DNA of 64,000 nucleotides, from the NCBI GenBank assembly GCA_029204045.2, contig CM055068.1, positions 30,827,587 through 30,891,586 on the forward strand, read 5' to 3'. This stretch comes from Tillandsia leiboldiana. Lineage: Eukaryota > Streptophyta > Magnoliopsida > Poales > Bromeliaceae. The position numbers and the translations under genes are program-made. Of the stretch, positions 19,693 to 31,412 are shown one piece after another. Position 1 is the first letter of the stretch. Each line of letters starts with the position of its first letter. The notes below the pieces were generated by a model, which worked only from the letters and a program-made list of their open reading frames with translations, was not told where the DNA came from and made no database searches.

Positions 19693-21071
19693 TGTTACGG
19701 CATTTTGGTGTTGGCATATTTCGTGAGTCAAGTCAGTGAGTTGAGTCGGAGTCTTAAAGGGATCAAATTGTCAATCAGCAATCAAAGACTTAGAGAAGAT
19801 TCAACAAGAGCTCAAGTTGACACTCAGTGTCTTGAGTCTTGAAGATTGAAGTTGAAGAATTGTGGATCAGTTACATCAATCTCAAGAAGAAAGTATTCAA
19901 GAGGATCAGGTATGTTTAACTAAATAATTGTGGTGATCTGAATATTTCTTATAGTGTAGAAAACTTGGATGAATTTTAATTGCATAAAAATCAAGAACTG
20001 GACATGGGTCATGTTCAGGATCCGGATCAGACGGTCCAATCCGGATCCCGAAGGGTGATTGTTCATTGGCAAATCCGATCCGGATCATGGCCATTTCGAT
20101 CCGGATCCCGAACATGGGTATTTGCTGGAATACATGAACGATCCGGATCGGGCTTTTCAATCCGGATCCCGAACCCTTGTTTTTCTGGAATGTCTAACTC
20201 GCTACGACGATCCGGATCGCAGTAAATCCGATCCGGATCGCCGTCCTGAAAATTTCCAGATAAGGTAAGTTTTGATTCTTATCTCTTTCCAAAGGTTTCT
20301 AAACTATAAATAGACATTAGGGTTTCTCAAAAACGTGGGAGCTACGGCCGATCAATTATAAAACTCTTGAGAGCAACCCTAGAGGCTAGGTTTTTATCGA
20401 TCTTCTTTATAGCCTCTTAGGTCAATTCGATGGTTCTTTCAAGAAATATCTTTTGTCGAATTGATCTAATCTTTGCTTAGAGATTTCTTCTACGGTTCCT
20501 CAATGAGAATCTAAGCAAAGGATCACCATCGAAGTCAATATTCTTATCGACTGAGTTTGCGTCGTGGATTCGACGTGGCATCGTGGATTCGGTGTGCTAA
20601 GGCGTTTCGTGGATTCGAAACGTGTGCTCGTGGATTCGAGTGGCGTTCGTGGATTCGAACGTGTGCAGTGGCGTGCATTCAGTGGAGCGCGAGGTCGAAG
20701 AAATTGAAGGAGGGGTTAAATCCGTGGAGACGGTAATCACCTTGTTATTCTTCTTTTCTTAGTAGATTGTTATTGCGTGGATCCAACCGGTCAGCGCAAG
20801 GTCCGAAGAAGCTGAAGGAGGGGTTGAGTCCGTGGAGTCGGTAATCACCTTGTTATTCTTCTATTCTTAGTGGATTGTTATTGCGTGTTGGTCCCGTGGT
20901 TTTTCTCCTGGATTGGAGTTTCCACGTAAATCTCGGTGTGCTGTTTTTATTTTCCGCATTGGTTTTTATTTTGCACTGAGATTGAGTTTTTAAGTATTAC
21001 ACCTATTCACCCCCCCTCTAGTGTTTGATAGTACCTATTTAGATCCTTGTGGATTCCTATAAAACCAAACA
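19693..21071 (+). repeat. 3' LTR of W
   Basis: 1379 bases matching the 5' LTR, with the same TATA box, palindromes and hairpin array. Compared with the second copy's 3' LTR (36657-38051) it has lost single bases at many places, for example in homopolymers near 19940-19980 and 20690. This is typical of uncorrected sequencing error near a contig end. Confidence 0.88.
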
Positions 21072-21250
21072 GACCGACTACTGACCGGTACGGTCGCACC
21101 CAAAAATAAGTAACGGACCGACTCCTGTGACCGGCACGGTCGCACACTAAATAAATGACAGACCGGTCCTGACCGGCACGGCGCGCACTAAATAAATGAC
21201 AGCCCGGCTCCTGACCGGCACGGTCTCACACTAAAATAAGTAGGAAACTC
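21072..21250 (+). repeat. 43-bp GACCG minisatellite, part right of W
   Basis: Four units of GACCG(A/G)CT-C-TGACCGGCACGGTCGCACACTAAATAAATGACA type. The first GACCG is the right target duplication of W. The cleaner copy is at 38052-38225. Confidence 0.8.
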
Positions 21251-23624
21251 GGCCACTAGAGAAAAAACGATAACCAATCTGGTGTAATAATAAAAACCAC
21301 CTCCGGCGACCGCCCAAAGTCCGCGGTCGCCGCAATACCCTGCCATCAAGCCCAGCCTGTCCCATATCCCAAGAATCTGACTACACTATCCCAAACCCCC
21401 TGCTCGCGCTCGAGAACATAGACCGCCTGACTAACAAAGGAGGAGAAAGGGAAAAGCATGGTTTCTCCTAAGTCAAGTTCCAATAAGTAGTGTAGCAGTA
21501 AAAGATGGCCTAACTTGATGACCATACAAGCATGCGAATGTCCATCACATAGGGTAAGTCCCTTAGGTAAGCATTTACATTCACCCCATCATGAATATAT
21601 GAATGCCTGCAAGTTCTCGATAAGATCTAATATGATATTAGTCTTACAATTCCCTTATACAATCATCCTTCCTAGCTTACCTCCCATAACATACAAATAT
21701 TGTACCTTAAATATGTGTGCATTCTAATATAAAGAAATAAAGAACGTCCATCGGTTCTGGGAACAGAACACCCACCTGAGTGCTCAACCAAGGCAAACCT
21801 GGGGTTGGTGAAGAACGTGGCCAACTGCACGCACAATCACTGAAACCACGTATCCACGGTACAAGTCGCGCAAACCTCGGGCTCCTAGCGGTGTTCCAAA
21901 AACACCCGCGAACCCTCCTGGGTACAACAAAAAGGTCCAAAGTTACACGTTAAGCTGAAATATCCAAGTATACACCATCTACTGAAACCAGCCCCGAAGA
22001 TGTGAAATTTTCACTGCAGAACGGATTCTGAAAAATCCAACAAAATTACTGTCGCGTTCCTCGCGTCGATACCTTCGAAAACGAGTACCTGCACGTTAAA
22101 TTTCGAGCCCCGTAGGCCGAGTTACAATTCCACAAACAGGGCGCTCACAAACACACAACCACACATCTGTGTTTCCATGCACAGATAAAGGGCGAGAAAT
22201 ATACCTTCGGGAAAGTCTTAGAAAAATCCAATAAAAATATTGTGACAATCCTCGCGTCGAGTAGATGAAAAAAGTGTACAAGCACGTCGCCATTCGATGC
22301 CCGGTTGCGGAGATAAAAATCCGGCAAGGTGCCGCTGTCCAGAAAATCCATCAGAAAAAACGTGTCACAGTAACCTCAGAAAAACACCTCAAAAAGCATG
22401 AAATGGGGGAAGCAGGAATTACCAAGATCATAGCTCTGTCTGTCGCCGATCCAACGGCATAAGAATCGCCTGAAACGGAGGTCGGAGTAGGCCGGCGGGA
22501 GCTCGCGAACCGAAAACGCGACGAAGGGGAACCCAAATGGACGAGCGTCGCGCCGCGCCGTAAAAATGGAAACTCGATAAGCGTGCCACCAAAAATCTCA
22601 AAAACTTTGCAGATGGATGCAGCATAGCTCGGGGATCATCTTTGCTGAAGGCGCCATGGCGAGAGGAGGCTCGGAAATGCCGGGAAAAAGGGAAAGAGGA
22701 AGCTCGGATCGCTTTTATAGGCTCCAGAAACAAATCGGAAATACCGAACAAGTCCGGATTTCCGGGCGCAGGGGGACTTTCGGGCGCGCACTGTGTTGGG
22801 CCGGCCCAACACTGTAGCAGCCCGAAACTCCCGCGGGCCTCCACGTCGCCCGCCAAACAGGCGACAGCCAAAACCGGCCTCCCGCCGACCGACACGTGGA
22901 CCAACGAGTGGTCGACACGTGGCAGCCACTTGGGTCAACACGTCTCTGCCGCGCCCACGTGCGCGCTGCCAGCGCCGCCTGCCAGGCACGCGCCCCGAGG
23001 CGGCCGCACTGCTCCGTGGACCGAGTGCACGTGGACCGGCCAACGGGGTGTCGCCACGTGTCCCCCCACCGGTCCACCGTACACCGCCTTTCGCCGTGGA
23101 CCGGCGCCCGCTGCGCCGGCCCACCCGGAGCCGCCACGTGGCCCGCGACCGGTGCACGCCTCCGCGGTGGACCGTGCACCTTCCCACGCCTGCCCCGCCG
23201 CGCTCCGCCGCTGCCCGCCGCCGCACGCCGCCGCCGCCGGTGCCGGAACAGTACCAGGAAGCCTCGAAAATTACGCGCGTCATCCGGGCTCCGAAAAAAC
23301 AAGTGAATAGTCCATTTTCATCGTTTTCGCTGCGCTGAATCCAAATCCGAAGTCCGTTTTGCCAATTTCCAACTCTAAAAAATTGCCGAAGGCATCCGGG
23401 AAGATGTTCTTTTGTCCAAACTTCGCGCTGAGCCCAATTTTAATATTCATTGCGCGCAAAATCACTTTAAGCATTCGACGGGGTCCACGATCACCCCGGA
23501 TCCATTTAACACACCGAGCCCATCACTTGTGTCCATTGGTGCCCAATACCACTGACACGCCCCATAGGCCTCCAGGAGCTGCTGGTCAACCAGTAATCTC
23601 GTCGTGGGGATCCGGGTCCTCACA
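21077..23624 (-). repeat. Right LTR (5' LTR) of Y, second part, after W
   Basis: Continues Y's right LTR after W and ends at ...GGGTCCTCACA. It matches 7423-9856 with a few percent differences. It has the TATA box at 22712-22721, the 20-bp palindrome at 22793-22812 and the same G-box series (about 22894-23140). The bases after 23624 belong to X gag, so Y inserted into X. Confidence 0.85.
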
Positions 23625-24212
23625 GGGGTCACCGGTACAACTGGGGGAGCCATGGCAGGTGAGGAATGGTACGGGGGAACCTCCGGGGGCGCTACAATTG
23701 GCGCGCCTTTGCTCCAACATATGCGTCAACTGCCCAATGGCCTTCTCCTGATGTCGGGAAAGCGTCCTCCTGACGCCAGACGGCCTCTGACATCTGGGTC
23801 ATCTGAGCCTGAAGCTCCCGCTACTTCACCGTCTGCTCGTCCTGACCAGACTCCTCCTGCTCGGGCTCAGGGAAGAAGGCCGCGAACGCGTTGTAACATC
23901 CTACGTCGCGGAGGCATCTGCCACAAGAACCCACGAATTAGTATCAGAAAACCCCACACGACCCAATCTAGCGAAAAGTTAAAGAACATCTCCCTATTTT
24001 GTGACTTTATGTTGTCTGCAGCCAACATAACTGTCCACCAGAAAATAGGTTATGTCGATCCCCCTTCCCACTGGAAGAGTCGAATTAATAAAATCAACGA
24101 CTTTCGCAAATATCTCATGTCTATCGCGTCTTCCATCAACTAGGGTCTGCCAAAAGCCTAGGGTTTCCTAAGTCCCAACTGACCTATCCCTAAGCTCGAT
24201 ACCAACTTAATC
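23625..24212 (-). other. Gag start and leader of X, error-containing copy
   Basis: Same content as 40608-41189: gag N-terminus, leader hairpin (inner stem 24007-24014 with 24023-24030) and primer binding site (24194-24204, one base missing). Extra and missing single bases break the gag frame here but not in the other copy. The plus-strand open frame 23604-24143 is an artefact of this. Confidence 0.7.
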
Positions 24213-25072
24213 TGTCCCGCCCCGGGGTGTTAAACCGGAACCCGGCTCGCCAACAGATCCGCCGTGCACACGAAATTTTCCGCGTACACGAAGCGCTGTA
24301 ACCTGCTCAGATATAATATAAACAATAAAAGAGCTTAATACAGAGCTGAAATAGAAGAAACCACATAGTATCTCAGACTGGAACTAAAAATAAAGCTGTA
24401 ATAAATACAAATAAACTCCTAGCTCACACAAAATAGTACAACCAGCTGGCTAAAGACTGACCCAAAAAAAAAGGAAAATACAACAGTCTGAGTGAAGGGT
24501 AAACATCTGTCTAACAAAAACTCTCAGTCTCACAGGAGATCTATCGCTCAGCGATCCCCTTACCTCGATCAGCTGCCGATTGCCTAGCAGCTCCAGCAGA
24601 CGACTCTGTAAAACAAAGGGGAAAGAGACAGAAAACAACAAGGGGGGGTGAGAACTACTAGATAAACTAGTCAGCACCCTAGTGGGTAAGCCTCAAACTC
24701 TGACGCACACCACTAGGACTACTAGAGGCGAAAGGGAAAAGGGAAGTGTAAGGTAAAAAGATACTGAAATAGGAAAAACTACCACTACTATGCCTTAAAG
24801 CACGAGCCAAAAAGGGTAACAGTATGAATGCAACTATGAGGTCAACTGCCGAAGAAAACCCAATCAATGGATAGGAATGCACTACACTGCTGCGTGCTCA
24901 TCTGTCTCAAGTATCTGCTGACTGATCGGTACTCACTGACCGATGCCACTGTCTGGCACTCAAGTATCTGCTGACTAATCGGTACTCACTGACTGATACT
25001 CACTGGGCTGGCACTCACTGGCCAATATGTCAATCGCCTACTCGGGAGTGGCACTCGAGGGGAGCGACCCAC
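24213..25072 (-). repeat. Start of X 5' LTR, cut by the gap
   Basis: Matches 41190-42046 up to its last base before the gap. It contains indels against that copy, for example TGTCCCGCC for TGTCACGCC at the LTR start. Confidence 0.8.
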
Positions 25073-25172
25073 NNNNNNNNNNNNNNNNNNNNNNNNNNNN
25101 NNNNNNNNNNNNNNNNNNNNNNNNNNNNNNNNNNNNNNNNNNNNNNNNNNNNNNNNNNNNNNNNNNNNNNNN
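25073..25172. other. Assembly gap of exactly 100 N
   Basis: A run of 100 N, the usual placeholder for a gap of unknown size. Sequence on its right restarts with the text found at 8185, and sequence on its left ends with the text found at 42046. Confidence 0.99.
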
Positions 25173-26825
25173 TATCCAAGTATACCACCATCTACTGAAA
25201 CCAGCCCCGAAGATGTGAATTTTCACCTGCAGAACGGATTTGAAACAATCCAAACAAAATTACTGTCGCGTTCCTCGCGTCGATACCTTCGAAACGAGTA
25301 CCTGAACGTCAAATTTCGATCCCCGTAGGCCGAGTTACAAATTCCACAACACAGGGCGCTCACAAACACACAACTACACATCTGTATTTCCATGCACAGA
25401 TAAAGGGCGAGAAATATACCTTCGGGCAAGTCTTAGAAAAATCCAATAAAAATACTGTGAAAATCCTCGCGTCGAGTAGATGAAAAAAGTGTGCAAGCAC
25501 GTCGCCATCCGATGCCCGGTTGCGGAGATAAAAATCCGGCAAGGTGCCGCTGTCCGAAAATCCATCAGAAAAAACCGTGTCACAGTAACCTGGAAAAACA
25601 CCTCGAAAGCACGAAATCAGGGGAAGCAGGAAATACCAAGATCATAGCTCTGTCTGTCGCCGATCCAACGGCGCAAGAATCGCCTGAAACGGAGATCGGA
25701 GTAGGCGGGGGAGCTCGCGCACCGAAACGCGACGAAGGGGAACCCAAATGGACGAGCATCGCGCCGCGCCGTAAAAATGGAAACCTCGATAAGCGTGCCA
25801 CCAAAAATCTCAAAACTTTGTAGATGGATGCAGCATAGCTCGGGGATCATCTTTGCTGAAGGCGCCATGGCGAGAGGAGGCTCAGAAATGCCGGAAAAAG
25901 GGGGGAATGAAGGAAGCCGGATCGCTTTATAGGCTCCAAAAACAAATCGGAAAATACCGAACAAGTCCGGATTTCCGGGCGCAGGGGGACTTTCGAGCGC
26001 TCACAGTGTTGGGCCGCCCAACACTGTAGCAGCCGAAACTCCCGCGCCTCCACGTCGCCGCCAAACAGGCGATAGCCAAAACCGGCCTCCCGCCGAACGA
26101 CACGTGGACCAACGAGTGGTCGACACGTGGCAGCCACTTGGTCAACACGTCTCTGCCGCGCCCACGTGCGCGCTGCCAGCGCCGCCTGCCAGGCACGCAC
26201 CCGACGGCCGCACCTGCTCCGTGGACCGAGTTGCACGTGGACCGGCCAACCGGTGTGCGCCACGTGTCCCCACCGGTCCACCGTACACCCGCCTTTCCCG
26301 TGGACCGCGCCCGCTGCGCCGGCCCAAACGGGAGCCGCCACGTGGCCCGCGACCGGTGCACGCCTCGCGGGGGACCGTGCACCTTCCCACGCCTGCCCCG
26401 CCGCGCTCCGCCGCTGCCCGCCGCCGCACGCCGCCGCCGCCGGTGCCGGAACAGTACCAGGAAGCCTCGAAAATGCGCGCGTCATCCGGGCTCCGAAAAA
26501 TACAAGTGAATAGTCCATTTCATCGTTTTCGCGCGCTGAATCCAAATCCGAAGTCCGTTTTGCCAAATTCCAACTCTAAAAATTGCCGAAGGCATCGGGG
26601 AAGATGTTCTTTGTCCAAACTTCGCGCTGAGCCCAATTTTAATATTCATTGCGCGCAAAAACTTCTAAGCATTCGACGGGGTCCACCGATCACCCACGTG
26701 ATCCATTTAACACACTGAGCCCATCACTTGTGTCCAATTGGTGCCCAAATACCACTGACACGCCCCATAGGCCTCCAGGAGCTGCTGGTCAACCAGTAAT
26801 CTCGTCGTGGGATCGGGTTCTCACA
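25173..26825 (-). repeat. Y left LTR, second copy, error-rich
   Basis: Corresponds to 8185-9856. It lost bases at many places, including the centre of the palindrome near 26014, the TATA region at 25924-25933, and several GC-rich runs. Confidence 0.8.
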
Positions 26826-29800
26826 TCCTCCCCCACTAAAGAAAGTTTCGTCCTCGAAACTAGTTCAATTCCACAAGTAGTCACAAACAACAAGGGTAAG
26901 TACTCAACATCATCATCATCATCATCATCATCACAGCTCCTAAGTCATCACTCACTCCCCGTGATTACTCCTAAACAACAATAACAACAACATCCAGTAT
27001 GGCATATCCGATTGCGCAATTCCTCCACTCACGAGCCAGAATTCGCAACGGGCGTCCCTCGTACTCCAAACACTCATAGATCACAAAGGGGCGAGTTAAT
27101 CACGGGCGAGGGATCCAAAAACATATTACTCCGAGCTGAGACGTGAAATCCAAAGGGGCTCCAATAAAAGGCTGGGGAAACGGAAATACCACTAGTGCAA
27201 CACGCACCAAACCACATCCTGTGTCTACTCAACCAAGGCCACCCGAAGTATACCCACACTTTTATCCAATAAGGAAAAAAATCCAATAAGCTGGGGTCTT
27301 CACTCAGTTACTTCCCGATCCAAAATCACCCGAGTGGACTACTCACTCGCGGGCTACCCTCAAAAGGGATCCTCAAGAGACACAATCTCAAGCCACAGTT
27401 GGTCACTCAACATGCCAACATAACCCCAACGGACCCACGGGTCGAAGTCGATCTCTCAGCTAATAAAGGACACCCTGACGGGGACCAAACCGTCAGTGAA
27501 CGGGACAGAAAACTAGCCCGAAAGGCGATCATAATGCTGATGCCCAACTCGCGGTCAAAAGTACGAACCATCAACAACAATCCGCGAAAATCCCATTCAA
27601 GATGCTGAAAACTGTAGGCTCCACTGATGCCGCATGGTAGAAACTGTAACTAAAGCTGAAATCTTATCTACCATATAGTACCGAACAGAAATGCTGAGTA
27701 ATCAGGACTGATAGCCAAGCAGGCATGGCCTACGCCCAGGTATATCAATCAAAGCCGGAAATAATAGGCGTACTGAAAGGCTCAACTGTGGGATCCAAGC
27801 TGCCTGCAAAACAGCGGTTCGTCCTGACAATAATCCTAGGGTCGGACTAATGAAGTGTGGACCGAAAATCAACCCACAGTAACTCTACAGCCACAATGGG
27901 GGGCATCACTAAACACACAAATCCATCTCCCAACACTGGAATTACTAGCATTGGCGCTGGTATCAGTCTCATTATCCATTGGCCATGCCCTCTGGCACTG
28001 CCAAGTCTAAGAAGCTCCTCCCCTCAAGAATAAATGTTGGTTTTAGCCAAACTCGAATAACATCCATTTGGTCGGATTCCACCGCCACTCCAATGGCTAG
28101 AATAAGGTGACCCAAAAGGCATGCACTTGGAGCTAAAACTTGTACCTCAATAACTTGGCATACAGCTTCATCCACACAGGTATGGTAGCACATCCACAAA
28201 GTGCTCCTCGTGCTCCAAGTCACTCTGGGAGTAAAGCAAATATCCTTGGGGAACACCACTCCCAATCTGTCCAAGCACAACTGGGACATACAATTCCTCA
28301 ATCTTGAAGTCGACAGGGTATTCGTCATTCCATTGGGCCTCACTATAAGCTCATAATGCCCCTACCGTCCTGAACGCCATCTAGGCGAAGTCATCGGCTG
28401 TCTAATTCCAAGTAGGTACTCGCATCATACACTAACTGCCGGAGTATAACTCCATCAAAAGGTCCTAGATACCGCCCGGACCTGTCTACACTCGAACCAT
28501 AAAAGGGCCCTCACAGTCGTGTATCAACGACGTGGCATCACCACTGTATACCAACGGCGTGGCACTAGGTCAAACAGACCCCTCGATCCATCAGATCCTG
28601 CAACTGTGCCATCAGCTCTCTCAGCTCTACAGGCGATATCCAATGAGGTGCTGTCGAGGGTGGCGCGGTTCCCCGAACCACGTCAAACGCAATCTCTATC
28701 TCCCTAACCGGCGGCATTACCAACAACTAAGGTGAAATCACACCGGGATCTCATGGGCAACAAAGATATCCCTGAGCCCCGGTGCCGCCGTAGGCACCTC
28801 TCACGCTGTCACTAAAACCTGAGTGCTCTAACAATCTCAACAAGCAAGCCTCCTATTGTCCGCCTTGCCGAAGATCAAAGTCCTCTCTTTCTGCAGTCGA
28901 ACATCCTGTGGCATTGTGCCCATCAATCTCAAGCATAGGGTCAAACACCGAATTGCTACAATTTCCAATGATTCTGCCAGTAACTCGCGGTCCTCGGCCG
29001 CACTGGACATGACCCAAAAGCCTCCTCCACGTGCATGACAACAACAGGAACCTGTACCGCTAGTGCACGTGGTAACAAATCTGCCTCTAGCCATGCAAGA
29101 GTAGAACATGCTCTAACTCCGACTACTGTGGTGAAATCCCACCTGCGACACTCGATCCACTACCGTGGCGCCCTCCAACCGGGCGGCACAGATTCATCCG
29201 CTCAAAGCAAGTGGTTTGTCGCTCAATCTGCCTTAAAATCAGGACTATCCACAAGGGAGCACGACCTCTGTCTCTGATCACATTGAGGCGACGAATAAGA
29301 TCCTCCGCAGATAACAAATCCACGCTACCGCTGCGCCACTCTGATATAAATACTGATGCTGCCTTCGGGGTCCACCCGATCTCCGGCATCTCGGGAAACT
29401 CGTTATCCTGGAGAAAGAAATCAGAAATGCCTATGCCGGCCGGATCTGTCCTCCATCACCCGGCGCCAAGCGCCAAAATCCAGAACCTCGCTCTGGCGGC
29501 AGATCCCTATCCAAGGGAACTGCAGCGCCACGCTCCATACACAATGCCTACTCCAACGAGGAAGTTCCAAACCTACAATGGAGGGACTGAATAACTGAAA
29601 AAGTGTCCTGGCGCAATCCACTCCCAGTCTCATATATCCTATGGCCTCGTCCCTCGAATCTGGAGCGCGTAGTTCAACAACTGCATAAACTTTCGAGCAC
29701 AGGGAGGCTCTCAATTGATCACTCCATCACCACCAACCACGACTCTGGCTCCAAAGGCTCCAAACTCAATCTTACGAGTCGGGGTGGTTCATCTGCCAAA

Positions 29801-30385
29801 TCTGGCTCAGTAGATCGATTATGTCCCACAGCTCCTCTGCTGTCAACTATCCACCCTGCCTCGGTGCCTCGACACTAAACATTGGCACAGAGGGGGTTAC
29901 TCAGTGCCCCCGACCACTGTGTCACCAAGACCAGTTGCTCACTCGAGCCGCTGATAAGCCTCTGATAATCCTGTCATCTGGGTCCGGAGTTCTCTAACCT
30001 CAATCCGGGTATCCGGCCCAAAACCAACTGCTCACGCTCAATTGCTATGACAGGATGCACACGGGTCACAACCTAGCGTCGGGGGAGGACACAGCTTGCG
30101 ACAACGAAACCCACAAAACAGCACACAACAGCGCTCGACCCAATCCAGCGAAAGTCTAAAGCATGTCACCCATTCCACAGCATTATGTTGTCTGCAGCCA
30201 ACATAATCACCTAGGAGAATAAACATGCCAATCACTCCTCCCGTCCCTTGGGAGAGGTATAAAGCTCAATCAGGACTCTCGCTAAAAGTCACGACTCTCA
30301 CGAAGTCAACCAAGGGTCAAACCATAAGCCTAGGGTTTCTAAGTCCACCATGACCTACAACCTAGGCTCCGATATCACTCTAATC
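26826..30385 (-). pseudogene. Y interior, second copy: decayed gag-pol
   Basis: Corresponds to 9857-13420. It contains the polypurine tract and AGGA-loop hairpin (26844-26861), the RT/RNase H remnant (about 27972-28343), the possible protease remnant (about 28853-29044), the gag remnant (about 29870-30055), the leader hairpin (inner 30182-30207, outer arms 30161-30166 and 30223-30228) and the degenerate primer binding site just before 30386. Confidence 0.75.
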
Positions 30386-31412
30386 TGTCACGCCCCGGGG
30401 TCGAAACTGCGACCCGGGCTCGCCAACAGATCCGCCACCTATGCCATCCTGCATAAGCGAAGCGTCAACCTGCAAGAAAAGTACTACAGCTAAACAGAAT
30501 ATCAGAGCTATAAATAAAAATCTGCTGTATAACTAAAATCAATCACTGTACAACTGGAAATATACAACAGTGTCCGCCTCCCAAAAATAATAATAATACA
30601 ATATCCTCAAATACCAACTCTGAACACAACCGGGAGGTAACTCCAATACATACATCAGTGTACAGTCTCTCAATACATAATATATCCTCACTACATCAGT
30701 CTCTCAAAAGAGGAAAAAAATAAAACAACCAATCCACTGAAGATCTCCTCTGAAGGGTACCGCTACTCTCCAACGACGGGTAGGGATCTAGCACGCGACT
30801 CCCTCGCCGAACAACCACCACAGAATCCGCAACACCCGCTAAGACTCTGCAAAACAAAGGAGAGGAAGGAAAAAGGAGGGGGAAGACCCCCAAAGGGTGT
30901 AAGAACTACACCAAAAAGGGAGTTCTCAGTGGGTAACACCGCCAGACCCGACGGTCTGCCCACCAAGTCCTCAAGAGACAGAACTAACCAAAAGCCGTAA
31001 GGACTGAAATAAGGAAGCTGGAGGCTCTCAACAGCTATCCTGCCACTATCTAAATGCCCAAGATGGGAGAACCAACGAAGGGTATGCAACCACTAGCACA
31101 TGAAGTGCACAATCGACCCAATCCATAGACCAGTAATCACTGCACTACCTGCCATGCCTGCTATGCCTGCCGTGCCTTCCTGCCTACTATGCCTGCCTTG
31201 CCTGCCTACTATGCCTGCCTTGCCTGCCTGCCTACTATGCTTGCCTTGCCTGCCTGCCTACTATGCCTGCCTTGCCTGCCTACTATGCCTGCCTTGCCTG
31301 CCTACTATGCCTGCCTTGCCTGCCTACTATCGAAATGCTAAAGAACTCTCCTGCGGGAATACTGACCGACTACTAACCGGTACGATCGCATCCCAAAATA
31401 GGTGACGGACCG
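30386..31412 (-). repeat. Y right LTR first part, second copy
   Basis: Corresponds to 13421-14449, including the CTGCC minisatellite (about 31148-31332) and the left target duplication GACCG at 31408-31412. Confidence 0.85.

Larger units (their letters stand above)
14450..21071 (+). mobile_element. Element W: non-autonomous Sirevirus-like LTR retrotransposon with gag only
   Basis: Complete unit of 6.6 kb. It has direct LTRs (14450-15845 and 19693-21071), primer binding site, one long gag frame, polypurine tract, and a 5-bp target duplication GACCG (14445-14449 and 21072-21076). There is no protease, integrase, reverse transcriptase or RNase H in any frame. The coiled-coil gag with a second zinc knuckle and the multiplied polypurine motifs are traits described for the Sirevirus lineage of Ty1/copia. 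With only gag it must use polymerase from a relative, the kind called TR-GAG. The second copy at 31413-38051 has identical flanks. Confidence 0.85.
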
